A DNA stretch of 64,000 nt, from the NCBI RefSeq assembly GCF_009762775.1, contig NZ_CP046401.1, forward strand, positions 7,747,311 through 7,811,310, given 5' to 3'. Source of the stretch: Maribellus comscasis (GTDB lineage Bacteria > Bacteroidota > Bacteroidia > Bacteroidales > Prolixibacteraceae). Of this stretch, positions 35,850-44,777 are shown one piece after another (the first letter of the stretch is position 1; each line of letters starts with the position of its first letter). The translations under genes were made by a program, and so were the position numbers. The notes below the pieces were generated by a model. That model was given only the letters and a program-made list of their open reading frames with translations, searched no databases and was not told the origin of the DNA.

Positions 35850-37250
35850 ATGAAACGACGTGAATTTATAAAAACTTCAGCTGGAGCAGCCATAGGTGCT
35901 TCTGTTTTAAATAACCCGGTGAGTGCTTCTGTTTCAAAAGCAACCAAAAGAAAACTGGTTTTAGTTGGAACAGGCGTTAGGGGAACATCTTTCTGGGGCA
36001 GAAATATTGTTCAAAATTATGGAGACATTACTGAATTTGTAGGTCTGTGCGATATCAACCCCGGAAGACTTGAACTCGCAAAGGAATACATGGGAGTTAA
36101 CTGCCCTGTTTATACCGATTTTGATAAAATGATTGCAGAAACCAAACCGGATTTGGTTGTTGTAACCACAGTTGACGCTACCCACCATGAATACATTATT
36201 CGCGCCATGGAACTGGGTGTCGACGTACTAACAGAAAAGCCGCTAACAACAGATGAGGCAAAGGCACAAGCCATTATCGATACGGAAAAGAAAACCGGAA
36301 GAAAAGTTATTGTTGGTTTTAATTACCGCTACGGAACCCTGTTTTCAGCTATAAAAGAAGAACTTGCAAAAAAACCAATTGGTGAAGTGACATCAGTTGA
36401 TTTTCACTGGTATCTGAATACATACCACGGAGCTGACTATTTTAGAAGATGGCACGGTGAACGAGACAAAAGCGGGACTTTACTTGTACACAAAGCAACA
36501 CACCACTTCGATTTATTAAACTGGCTGATTGACTCAGATCCGGTGGAAGTTGTTGCACATGGTGCACTGGAGCACTACGGGAAAAACAATAAGTTTAGAG
36601 GATTAAACTGTCGGAATTGCGCTTATACCGATAAATGCAAATTTTACTGGGATATTAAAAAAAGCGAGAGGTCATACAAACTGTATGTAGAAAACGAAAA
36701 ATACGACGGGTATATTCGTGACAATTGTTTATGGCGCGAGGATGTTGATATTTATGATAAAATGGCCGTTCAGATTAAATATGCCAATAATGTACAAGTA
36801 AGTTATTCTTTAACAACATATTCACCATACGAAGGCTGGCGAATCGCTTTTAACGGAAAAGACGGAAGATTGGAATCGTGGGAAGACATACCGTGGCGCA
36901 GGCAAGACAAAATTAATCAGGCGGAACTGCATGCCGCTGAGATGAATCAGGGAGAAGATAAAAATACCCGTTATGATGAAATTTTTATCATGAACAATTT
37001 CAACCCGGAATATCAGATGAAGAAAGTGGTTGCTTCACGTGGGGGACATGGTGGAGGAGATGCGCGTCTGCAAGACAAAATTTTTCGCGATCCCAACATG
37101 CCGGATCCTTATAAACATGCGGCAACATCACGCGACGGTGTAATGTCGGCAATCATTGGGATAGCCGCCCGCAAATCAATTGAAGAGCAGCGAGTGGTAA
37201 AAATTGAAGAATTAACAACAATAAAACCTCATCCCACCCGCAACGTATAA
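35850..37250 (+). CDS. Gfo/Idh/MocA oxidoreductase with Tat signal and cysteine cluster
   Basis: 466 residues. The N-terminus KRREFIKTSAGAAIGAS is a twin-arginine signal, so the protein is probably exported already loaded with cofactor. The Rossmann part has LVLVGTGVRGTSFWGRN (37-52) and the family motif TEKPLTTD (128-135) with the conserved Glu-Lys-Pro. A cysteine cluster at Cys254, Cys257, Cys263 and Cys293 (GLNCRNCAYTDKC) suggests a structural metal site. Family members oxidise or reduce sugars or catalyse redox-assisted glycoside cleavage with tightly bound NAD(P). The periplasmic location fits processing of a sugar before uptake by the ACS transporter. The plus-strand neighbours suggest an operon from lacI to gnd with a terminator after the kinase. 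Confidence 0.85.
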   Translation: MKRREFIKTSAGAAIGASVLNNPVSASVSKATKRKLVLVGTGVRGTSFWGRNIVQNYGDITEFVGLCDINPGRLELAKEYMGVNCPVYTDFDKMIAETKPDLVVVTTVDATHHEYIIRAMELGVDVLTEKPLTTDEAKAQAIIDTEKKTGRKVIVGFNYRYGTLFSAIKEELAKKPIGEVTSVDFHWYLNTYHGADYFRRWHGERDKSGTLLVHKATHHFDLLNWLIDSDPVEVVAHGALEHYGKNNKFRGLNCRNCAYTDKCKFYWDIKKSERSYKLYVENEKYDGYIRDNCLWREDVDIYDKMAVQIKYANNVQVSYSLTTYSPYEGWRIAFNGKDGRLESWEDIPWRRQDKINQAELHAAEMNQGEDKNTRYDEIFIMNNFNPEYQMKKVVASRGGHGGGDARLQDKIFRDPNMPDPYKHAATSRDGVMSAIIGIAARKSIEEQRVVKIEELTTIKPHPTRNV

Positions 37251-37285
37251 TGTAAAAAAAAGGAATTAAATTTTAAGAAAATAAT

Positions 37286-38365
37286 ATGAGCTTGGAACTA
37301 AAAAAGAATTGTAAATACGCATTATTGGTTCCCACAAGTATGGGAATAAGAATTACTCCTGTTAACGGTCAGCCTGTACACAGCAGCGACACTTATAAAA
37401 TGCAGGCAACCAGTGCGGAAACAAATGTAGCAAGCATTTCGTCATACCTGGGGTTACCGGTAAAAGTACTGACAACATTCGTTAAAGGAAGCCCGATTGC
37501 ACAATTTATAAAAAGCAATCTGAAAGCCCGCCATATGGATTATGAAGGCCCGGAGGTGGAACAGGGTACACCGTGGGGATTCCGTCACCAGATAAATATA
37601 GCCGACAGCGGATTCGGTTCCCGGGGTCCACGGGTGTTTAACGATCGCGCAGGAGAAGTGGGCAGGACGCTCAGTGTAAAAGATTTTGATTTGGAGCGGA
37701 TTTTTGGTGAAGAAGGAGTTCAGGTGGTGCACCTTTCAGGTTTAATTGGAGCTCTTTCTCCGGAAACTTCAGAATTTTGCCTTGAGATTGCAAGAGCTGC
37801 GAAAAAACACGGAACAAAAATTTCATTCGACTTAAATCACCGTGCTTCATTCTGGAAAGGAAGAGAAAAAGAGCTGCGCGAAAACTTCACCGAAATTGCT
37901 TCTGTTTCTGATATTTTAATTGGAAACGAAGAAGATTTCCAGTTATGTTTTGGAATTGAAGGTCCGGAGGCCGGTGGTGAAGGTTTAAAAGCAAAAATAG
38001 ATGGTTTTAAAGGACTGATAAAGAGGGTAAAAGAAACATTTCCTAATGCATCTGTTTTTGCTACCACTCTTCGTGAAGTTGTGAGTGTTAACGAACATCT
38101 TTGGGGGGCAATTATGTTAGAAGGCGAAAACTGGCATGTAATTGAACCACGAACCATTAATGTACTCGACAGAATTGGAGGCGGCGATGGATTTGTAGGC
38201 GGAATGCTATACGGTGTTTTACGTGACTGGGAACCGGAAAAATGGCCACAGTTTGGTTGGGCAACCGGTGCAATGGCAGCAACTTTTCTCACCGATTATG
38301 CTCAACCTGCTGACGAAGAAATGGTGTGGAGTATTTGGAAAGGAAACGCAAGAGTAAAAAGATAA
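37286..38365 (+). CDS. PfkB-family sugar kinase, KDG-kinase-like
   Basis: 359 residues of the ribokinase/PfkB fold. The C-terminal signature DRIGGGDGFVGGMLYG contains the catalytic Asp and anion-hole glycines (GGGD in place of the common GAGD). ISFDLNHRASFWKG resembles the NxR..LW block of 2-keto-3-deoxygluconate kinases. Predicted reaction: ATP-dependent phosphorylation of a sugar acid, by family most likely KDG to KDPG in the uronate pathway. The neighbours (LarA-type epimerase, gnd) raise the alternative of gluconate as substrate. It lies 35 bases after the Gfo/Idh gene and is followed by a strong terminator, so the downstream genes may have a second promoter. Confidence 0.85.
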   Translation: MSLELKKNCKYALLVPTSMGIRITPVNGQPVHSSDTYKMQATSAETNVASISSYLGLPVKVLTTFVKGSPIAQFIKSNLKARHMDYEGPEVEQGTPWGFRHQINIADSGFGSRGPRVFNDRAGEVGRTLSVKDFDLERIFGEEGVQVVHLSGLIGALSPETSEFCLEIARAAKKHGTKISFDLNHRASFWKGREKELRENFTEIASVSDILIGNEEDFQLCFGIEGPEAGGEGLKAKIDGFKGLIKRVKETFPNASVFATTLREVVSVNEHLWGAIMLEGENWHVIEPRTINVLDRIGGGDGFVGGMLYGVLRDWEPEKWPQFGWATGAMAATFLTDYAQPADEEMVWSIWKGNARVKR

Positions 38366-38412
38366 CTCAATATTAAAAACCTTTCGCAAAGATTTAATTT
38401 TTGAGTACTAAT

Positions 38413-38437
38413 CCCCGGCTTTTGGCCGGGGACTTTT
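38413..38437 (+). terminator. Intrinsic terminator after the PfkB kinase
   Basis: Arms CCCCGGC and GCCGGGG around TTTTG are followed by ACTTTTT. It splits the locus into lacI-to-kinase and epimerase-to-gnd transcription units. Confidence 0.85.
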
Positions 38438-38486
38438 TCTCTACAAATGTATTTCTGAATTTTTAGAAACTACTTTTATTAAAACG

Positions 38487-39773
38487 ATGATTTATTACGA
38501 AAAAGGCACTACTGATACAGCACTTTCGGCTGAAGATTTAAAAAAGGGACTTTTTGAAGCCCTGGAGAAAATGGAACCAAAACAAAAAGTGCTGGCTGTT
38601 CCTCCTGATTATACAAGACTTCCGTCCCGGGCCGGTGAATTAACTGAATTTGCCTGGGAGTATTTTGCGGAACGACTAACAGATATCCTGCCTGCGCTGG
38701 GAACGCATACTCCAATGACTGAGAAACAGATTAGCCATATGTTTGGAGCAACACCAAAACATCTGTTTCGTGAACACGATTGGAGAAACGATGTGGTTAC
38801 ACTGGGAACAGTCCCGGCAGAATTTGTAAAAGAAGTATCAGGCGGAGCAGTCAATTACGATTGGCCGGTTCAGGTAAACAAATTACTGGTTGAAGGCGGT
38901 TTCGATCTTATTTTGTCCATCGGCCAGGTTGTACCTCACGAGGTAGTCGGCATGGCAAACTATAACAAAAACATCTTTGTTGGAACAGGTGGTTCCGAAG
39001 GAATAAACAAAAGTCATTTTATAGGCGCTGCCTACGGAATGGAAAAAATGATGGGCCGGGCTGATACCCCGGTTCGAAAAATCTTCAACTACGCCTCAGA
39101 AAAAGTGAGTGCCGATCTCCCGATTGTTTATGTACAAACGGTAGTTGGTTTGAATAAACAAGGCAGGCTGCAAACTTACGGGCTTTTTGTCGGTGATGAT
39201 TACAGTGTTTTTGACAAAGCAGCAAAACTTTCTTTGCTGGTAAATTTTGAAATGGTAAATAAACCGCTAAAAAAAGTAGTAGTTTGGCTCGACCCCACAG
39301 AATTTAAAAGCACGTGGCTTGGAAACAAAAGCGTTTACAGAACACGAATGGCACTGGCCGACGATGGCGAACTAATTGTTTTGGCCCCTGCTTTAAAAGA
39401 ATTTGGAGAAGATGCCCAAATTGATGCATTGATTAGAAAATACGGATATCATGGAACGCCACATACCTTAAAAATGGTAAAAGAAAACGAAGACCTTCAA
39501 AAAAATCTTGGAGCTGCGGCGCATCTCATCCATGGTTCATCTGAAGGAAGATTCAGCATCACCTATTGCCCGGGAAAAGAAAAAGAGAATTTGACCCGCA
39601 AAGAAATTGAAAGCGTCGGTTTTATTTACGGGGACTTTGATGAGATTACCGCTCGTTATAATCCTGAAACACTAAAAGACGGATTTAACACTTTGTCCGA
39701 CGGTGAAGAAATATTTTATATTTCTAATCCTGCGATAGGTTTGTGGGCATACAAAGATCGATTTGAATTTTGA
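38487..39773 (+). CDS. LarA-type nickel-pincer racemase/epimerase (DUF2088)
   Basis: 428 residues. It keeps the lactate racemase LarA cofactor residues: PDYTR (Arg44; LarA has DHTR), GTH (His74), VVPHE (His151), Lys161 in ANYNK and His177 in NKSHF. The spacing His151 +10 to Lys161 and +26 to His177 is the same as LarA His174, Lys184 and His200, the lysine being where the nickel-pincer nucleotide is attached. Known members beyond lactate racemase include a gluconate 2-epimerase and other 2-hydroxyacid epimerases, so interconversion of aldonates at C2 (for example mannonate/gluconate) is the favoured role here. The cofactor genes larB, larC and larE are not in the window. The second Gfo/Idh gene starts on the last base of its stop codon. 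Confidence 0.85.
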   Translation: MIYYEKGTTDTALSAEDLKKGLFEALEKMEPKQKVLAVPPDYTRLPSRAGELTEFAWEYFAERLTDILPALGTHTPMTEKQISHMFGATPKHLFREHDWRNDVVTLGTVPAEFVKEVSGGAVNYDWPVQVNKLLVEGGFDLILSIGQVVPHEVVGMANYNKNIFVGTGGSEGINKSHFIGAAYGMEKMMGRADTPVRKIFNYASEKVSADLPIVYVQTVVGLNKQGRLQTYGLFVGDDYSVFDKAAKLSLLVNFEMVNKPLKKVVVWLDPTEFKSTWLGNKSVYRTRMALADDGELIVLAPALKEFGEDAQIDALIRKYGYHGTPHTLKMVKENEDLQKNLGAAAHLIHGSSEGRFSITYCPGKEKENLTRKEIESVGFIYGDFDEITARYNPETLKDGFNTLSDGEEIFYISNPAIGLWAYKDRFEF

Positions 39774-40777
39774 TGGAAAATAAGAACATAATACACTGGG
39801 GAATAATTGGAGTAGGCGACGTTACGGAAGTAAAAAGCGGACCGGCTTTTAATAAAAGTAAAAACTCGGGGCTGATTGCTGTTATGCGAAGAAATGCAGA
39901 AAAAGCAGCCGACTATGCCCGTCGTCATAATGTTCCGAAATGGTACTCAAACGCCAGTGAGTTAATAAATGACCCGGAAGTTGATGCCGTTTACATAGCC
40001 ACCCCACCCGAATCTCATGCTCAATATGCTATTGAAGCAATGCGGGCCGGCAAACCGGTTTATGTAGAAAAGCCGATGGCCAGAAATCACCGGGAAAGTA
40101 TGGAAATGTTAAAAGTCTCGGAGGAAACAGGCATGCCGCTATGTGTTGCGTACTACAGAAGAACTTTGCCTGCATTTTTAAAGGTAAAAGAGCTTGTTGA
40201 AAAACAAGCTATCGGCAAACCGTTGCTCGTAAACATTAAACTATATAAACAAGCAGCCGAAAAAAATCAAAAGAGAGAGGAAATGCATTGGCATGTTTTC
40301 CCTGAAATAGCTGGCGCAGGTCATTTTTTTGATTTGGCTTCTCACCAGTTCGATTATCTTGATTTTGTATTTGGCCCCGTCAAAGAAGTTTCAGGAAAGG
40401 CGGAAAATAAAGCTGGTCTGTATCCCGCAGAAGATACTGTTACCGGAACCTGGAAACACGAATCGGGTGTCACCGGAACAGGAAGCTGGTGTTTTGTAGC
40501 AGATGCATCATCAGAAAAAGATGAAATAGAAATTATCGGAGAAAAAGGCCGTATAGTCCTTCCTTGTTTTTCACCGGGAAATGTTATTCTGCAAAACGAA
40601 AATGGCACCAGGGAATATGAATTTACCAACCCAAAACATATTTCACAAAATCTCGTTCAACAAGTTTCCAATGAATTCCTTGGCCAGGGAAAATCAGTGA
40701 GTACAGGAATTTCGGCTGCCCGCACAAGCTGGGTTCTTGATGAAATGGTCAAAAACTACTACCCGGAAAAACAATGA
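39773..40777 (+). CDS. Gfo/Idh/MocA-family oxidoreductase, cytoplasmic
   Basis: 334 residues. The start is ATG at 39773, overlapping the preceding TGA by one base. Rossmann opening WGIIGVGDVTEVKSGPAF, the conserved VYVEKPMARNH with Glu-Lys-Pro, and AGAGHFFDLASHQFDYLDF with the His of the catalytic region. It has no signal peptide, unlike the paralogue at 35850-37250. Family role: NAD(P)-dependent oxidation or reduction of a sugar or sugar acid. The tight packing (1-base overlap upstream, 4-base overlap with pdxB downstream) means the epimerase, this oxidoreductase and pdxB are co-translated. The substrate is unknown. Confidence 0.87.
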   Translation: MENKNIIHWGIIGVGDVTEVKSGPAFNKSKNSGLIAVMRRNAEKAADYARRHNVPKWYSNASELINDPEVDAVYIATPPESHAQYAIEAMRAGKPVYVEKPMARNHRESMEMLKVSEETGMPLCVAYYRRTLPAFLKVKELVEKQAIGKPLLVNIKLYKQAAEKNQKREEMHWHVFPEIAGAGHFFDLASHQFDYLDFVFGPVKEVSGKAENKAGLYPAEDTVTGTWKHESGVTGTGSWCFVADASSEKDEIEIIGEKGRIVLPCFSPGNVILQNENGTREYEFTNPKHISQNLVQQVSNEFLGQGKSVSTGISAARTSWVLDEMVKNYYPEKQ

Positions 40778-41904
40778 AAATTATTATCGACGATAAAATA
40801 CCTTATATCAAAGGCGCTCTCGAGCCTTTTGCTGAGGTTGTCTACCTTCCGGGGAAAGCAACCAATGCAGAAGTTGTAAAAGATGCCGACGCACTAATTA
40901 CCCGGACCCGGACCATTTGTAACAGAGAACTACTTGAAGGTTCGCTTGTGAAATTTATTGCTACAGCAACCATTGGTTATGACCATATTGATACAGAATA
41001 CTGCAAATCAGCGGGAATTCACTGGACAAATGCTCCCGGTTGTAATGCCGAGAGTGTAAACCAATACATTACATCAGCATTATTCTCCTGGTCGATGCGA
41101 AAAAGAGAAGATCTGGCCGGAAAGACCATTGGAATTGTCGGAGTAGGAAATGTAGGCACGAAAGTAGCAAGGACTTGTGAAATACTGGGAATGAAAGTTT
41201 TGCTAAACGACCCGCCACGTGAAAGAAATGAAGGCCCTGAAAAATTTGTGTCCATTGAAACCATTCAAAAAGAAGCAGATATTATTACTTTCCATGTTCC
41301 TTTAAATTTAACAGGAAGTGATGCCACCTTTCACATGGCAAATGAAAAGTTTTTACAGAAGCTTTCAAAAAGTCCGCTTCTCATCAATTCCTGCCGGGGT
41401 GAAGTTTTTGAAACTGAGTCGGTTTACAACGCACTGGAAGCCAACGATATTTCAGGAGTAATTTTAGATTGCTGGGAAAATGAACCCGAAATTGATTTAG
41501 AATTACTCAACCTTGCTGATTACGGAACACCTCATATTGCAGGATATTCAAAAGACGGAAAAGCCAACGGGACAAAAATGAGCATTCAGGCAGCCAGCCG
41601 CTATTTTAATCTTGGAATCGATGATTGGGAACCGGAAGGTGTTGAACTTCCCCAAAATACACTTATTGAGATTGACGGAAATCAACGACGTGAATATTCA
41701 ATTCTGGCGGAAGCAGTGCTTTCAACCTATGATATTGAAAACGATGATGAAACCTTGCGCGAAACTCCGCATCTTTTTGAAAAGCAGAGGGGAGACTATC
41801 CGCTAAGAAGAGAATTTGATAGCTTTACTGTTAAAGCAAAAAATATTAGAGAAGATACATTAGAAAAACTGAAAAAATTAGGATTTAAAATTATTGAAAT
41901 ATAA
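40774..41904 (+). CDS. pdxB: 4-phosphoerythronate dehydrogenase PdxB
   Basis: 376 residues, the usual PdxB length. The substrate domain begins KIIIDDKIPYIKGALEPFAEV, typical for PdxB. The NAD-binding Rossmann motif is GIVGVGNVGTKVA (about 119-131), and catalytic Arg in NSCRGEV, Glu in ENEPEID and His in TPHIAGYS are present. The PdxB-specific C-terminal dimerisation domain contains LRETPHLFEKQRGDYPLRRE. It oxidises 4-phospho-D-erythronate in the pathway to pyridoxal 5'-phosphate. Its overlap with the Gfo/Idh gene and its place in a sugar-acid operon are unusual. It may be recruited for another 2-hydroxyacid, or the operon may supply PLP together with pentose-phosphate flux via gnd. Confidence 0.92.
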   Translation: MKIIIDDKIPYIKGALEPFAEVVYLPGKATNAEVVKDADALITRTRTICNRELLEGSLVKFIATATIGYDHIDTEYCKSAGIHWTNAPGCNAESVNQYITSALFSWSMRKREDLAGKTIGIVGVGNVGTKVARTCEILGMKVLLNDPPRERNEGPEKFVSIETIQKEADIITFHVPLNLTGSDATFHMANEKFLQKLSKSPLLINSCRGEVFETESVYNALEANDISGVILDCWENEPEIDLELLNLADYGTPHIAGYSKDGKANGTKMSIQAASRYFNLGIDDWEPEGVELPQNTLIEIDGNQRREYSILAEAVLSTYDIENDDETLRETPHLFEKQRGDYPLRREFDSFTVKAKNIREDTLEKLKKLGFKIIEI

Positions 41905-41917
41905 AAATCAAAATAAA

Positions 41918-43372
41918 ATGAAAAAATTAGCTGATATTGGGTTGATCGGGTTAGCTGTAATGGGCGAAAACCTTGTATTAAATATGGAAAGCAAAGGTTA
42001 CACTGTTGCGGTGTACAACCGCACAGTAGAAAAAGTGGACAAATTTGTACATGGACGCGGAGCCGGAAAAAACTTTATTGGTGCGCAGTCCATTGAAGAA
42101 TTTGTTGCTTCTCTGGAAAAACCAAGAAAAGTGATGATGCTGGTAAAAGCGGGAAAACCGGTTGATGCGCTAATAGAGCAAATCATTCCGCATCTTGAAG
42201 CAGGCGACATTATTATTGACGGGGGTAACTCACACTTCCCCGACACAATAAGAAGAACAGAATATGTGGAAAGCAAAGGTTTGCTTTACGTAGGAACCGG
42301 TGTGTCGGGTGGTGAAGAAGGTGCACTGAAAGGCCCTTCAATGATGCCGGGTGGATCTCCGGATGCATGGGCGCATGTTAAAGAAATATTCCAGGCAGTA
42401 GCCGCTAAAGTGGAAGATGGTTCTCCCTGTTGCGACTGGGTAGGAGAAGGCGGCGCCGGACACTTTGTAAAAATGGTGCACAACGGAATTGAATATGGTG
42501 ATATGCAAATTATTACCGAAGCATACCAGCTAATGAAAGACCTGCTGGGAATGAGCAACGATGAAATGCACGAAGTTTTTAAAGCATGGAATGATCAGGA
42601 ACTGGATAGTTATCTTATTGAGATTACACGCGATATTTTGGGTTATAAGGATGAGAATGGTGAAGAAACTGTTGACTTTATCCTTGACACAGCGGGTCAG
42701 AAAGGAACCGGAAAATGGACAGGTATTTCTGCTCTCGACCTTGGTATTCCTTTAACATTGATCGGAGAATCGGTTTTTGCACGTTGTCTTTCTGCACAGA
42801 AAAATTTAAGAGTACAGGCGTCAAAAGCAATTTCAGGCCCGGCACCAAAATTCGACGGAGAAAAGGCGCAGCTGATTGATGATTTAAAAATGGCTCTGTA
42901 TGGTGCAAAAATCATCTCATACGCCCAAGGTTATAACCTGATGATGGAAGCAGCCAAAGAATATGGATGGAACCTGAACTATGGCGGAATCGCTCTGATG
43001 TGGCGCGGTGGTTGTATCATCCGTTCTGCATTTTTAGCTGACATTAAAGCGGCATTCGATAACAATCCGGATTTACCTAACTTACTTTTGGACCCGTTCT
43101 TTAAGGAAAAAATTGAATCGGCCCAGGAAGGCTGGAGAAGAGTTTGTGCTACCGCTCTTTCCAACGGAATTCCGGTACCGGCACTTACTTCAGCACTTTG
43201 TTATTTTGATGGATTCAGAACAGAAAGATTGCCGGCAAATTTATTGCAGGCTCAACGCGACTATTTTGGAGCACATACATATGAAAGAACAGACAAAGCA
43301 CGTGGCGAGTTTTTCCATACCAACTGGACCGGCCGTGGTGGCGACACTGCTTCTTCAACTTACAATGTATAA
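41918..43372 (+). CDS. gnd: 6-phosphogluconate dehydrogenase, decarboxylating
   Basis: 484 residues from the ATG at 41918; a start 24 bases earlier would overlap pdxB and adds nothing homologous. NAD(P) fold IGLIGLAVMGENLVLNME, active-site region VGTGVSGGEEGALKGPSMMPGG, catalytic Lys/His in FVKMVHNGIEYGDMQ, and the C-terminal helical domain with GKWTGISALDLGIP and HTNWTGRGGDT. It converts 6-phosphogluconate to ribulose-5-phosphate, CO2 and NAD(P)H in the cytoplasm. In Bacteroidota gnd normally sits beside zwf and pgl; neither is here. Its place after a LarA-type epimerase and downstream of a sugar kinase suggests it takes 6-phosphogluconate formed from sugar acids. A bidirectional terminator follows. 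Confidence 0.97.
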   Translation: MKKLADIGLIGLAVMGENLVLNMESKGYTVAVYNRTVEKVDKFVHGRGAGKNFIGAQSIEEFVASLEKPRKVMMLVKAGKPVDALIEQIIPHLEAGDIIIDGGNSHFPDTIRRTEYVESKGLLYVGTGVSGGEEGALKGPSMMPGGSPDAWAHVKEIFQAVAAKVEDGSPCCDWVGEGGAGHFVKMVHNGIEYGDMQIITEAYQLMKDLLGMSNDEMHEVFKAWNDQELDSYLIEITRDILGYKDENGEETVDFILDTAGQKGTGKWTGISALDLGIPLTLIGESVFARCLSAQKNLRVQASKAISGPAPKFDGEKAQLIDDLKMALYGAKIISYAQGYNLMMEAAKEYGWNLNYGGIALMWRGGCIIRSAFLADIKAAFDNNPDLPNLLLDPFFKEKIESAQEGWRRVCATALSNGIPVPALTSALCYFDGFRTERLPANLLQAQRDYFGAHTYERTDKARGEFFHTNWTGRGGDTASSTYNV

Positions 43373-43396
43373 CTTAAACCAACTTAATTTTAATGG

Positions 43397-43426
43397 AAAA
43401 TCCGGGGACATTTCTCCGGATTTTTT
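43397..43426 (+). terminator. Intrinsic terminator after gnd
   Basis: Perfect 9-base arms AAAATCCGG and CCGGATTTT with a 10-base loop and TT following. It also ends in TTTTCC on the minus strand and can serve the converging dehydrogenase gene. Confidence 0.85.
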
Positions 43427-43439
43427 ATTTAAGAAAAGA

Positions 43440-44477
43440 CTACAAATTAATCATCGCCTTTATTGCGCCGTCTTTATACCCTTCAACAATATCAAAAGCT
43501 ACTGGCGTTTCGTCGAAAGAAAAATTATGAGTAACCATTTTTTCAACATCTATTTTGCCCGAAACGACCAAATCAATAGCTTCTTCCACGCAGTGATTTT
43601 GACGACGCACGTTAATGACAGTTAATTCCTTCCGGCGCATCAAATCCATATTAAACGCGTACTCAGCTGAAGGAGGAATTCCTACTAAGACAAGTTTGCC
43701 TCCGGGTTTTAATATTTTGATTGCATTGCTTACAGCCTCCTGTTCGCCACTGGCCTCAAAAACCACATCAAGCAACAATTCTTCTCTTTTTTGAACCTCT
43801 GTTTCCACATCCTCTTTTTCAGGATTGATCAAATAAGAAGCGCCAATCTCACTTGCTTTTTTCAGCCGGTATTCAAGAGGCTCAATTGTTCCAACATTTG
43901 AAACCCCCTCAGCCAGAAGTTTCATAAGAATACTTATCCCTATTGGGCCGGCCCCAAAAATACCGGCAGAAATTTTAATATCCGAAATATTTGCCAGATT
44001 TACCGCATAAACCCCAATCGAAAGCGGCTCAATTAAAGCCGCCTGTGTTTTACTTAGTTTTCCTGTTACCGGGAAACACGTAAACTCAGGCATTACAATT
44101 GACTCAGCCAAACATCCATCCAATTGCCCCGGGCATCCCAAAAATTTATTATTCCGGCAGGTATGCGGTCTTCCTCCCCGGCATTGGTCGCACTCCCCAC
44201 AATGTACCGAAGGGTCAATCACAACCAGGTCTCCCACTTTTACACGGCTTACCTCCTCGCCTATTTCTTCTATTATCCCGGAACATTCGTGCCCAACCGG
44301 AAAGGGATATTTTACAACCTGAGAACCTATTTTCCCTTCTGAATAATAATGAATATCAGAACCGCAAACCCCAACTACCGACACTTTAATTTTAACATCT
44401 GTCGGTTTCTCGATTTTAGGTTCATCGCCAACAGTTGGTTCCATTTTCCGAATACTCGTCAAAACTATTTTCTTCAT
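43440..44477 (-). CDS. Zinc-dependent alcohol/polyol dehydrogenase (MDR family)
   Basis: 345 residues of the medium-chain dehydrogenase family. Catalytic zinc ligands Cys38 (VCGSD), His63 and Glu64 (VGHECSG) and the structural zinc cysteines 93, 96, 99 and 107 (CGECDQCRGGRPHTC) are all present. The cofactor domain has IFGAGPIGISILMKLL. The HYYSEGKIG segment is typical of L-iditol/sorbitol, xylitol and related polyol dehydrogenases. It probably oxidises a sugar alcohol or a 5-ketoaldonate. It converges with gnd and may belong to the sugar-acid locus functionally though not to its transcripts. Confidence 0.9.
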   Translation of the reverse strand: MKKIVLTSIRKMEPTVGDEPKIEKPTDVKIKVSVVGVCGSDIHYYSEGKIGSQVVKYPFPVGHECSGIIEEIGEEVSRVKVGDLVVIDPSVHCGECDQCRGGRPHTCRNNKFLGCPGQLDGCLAESIVMPEFTCFPVTGKLSKTQAALIEPLSIGVYAVNLANISDIKISAGIFGAGPIGISILMKLLAEGVSNVGTIEPLEYRLKKASEIGASYLINPEKEDVETEVQKREELLLDVVFEASGEQEAVSNAIKILKPGGKLVLVGIPPSAEYAFNMDLMRRKELTVINVRRQNHCVEEAIDLVVSGKIDVEKMVTHNFSFDETPVAFDIVEGYKDGAIKAMINL

Positions 44478-44777
44478 TATGATAAGTCTAAAAGATTATT
44501 TTTTAAAAATAGACATTTATACACACAGTGCCTTATCCTGTCTATTTTTAAAACAATTGAAAAATGATTTTTGTCACATTTTATGTTTGATAAAGCCCAT
44601 TGAATAAACAAAAAAATCAATAAAAAAAAAGTGTTTATATTTTATAACATATCACACTTTTCCTTATGCTTAAAAATCAAGAACTTACAAAAAACAGCAC
44701 TTAAAATTTTAACAAATATTAATAAATTTTTAAAAATCGTTAACGATTGAAACAATTTTGTACTATATTAGCAATGC

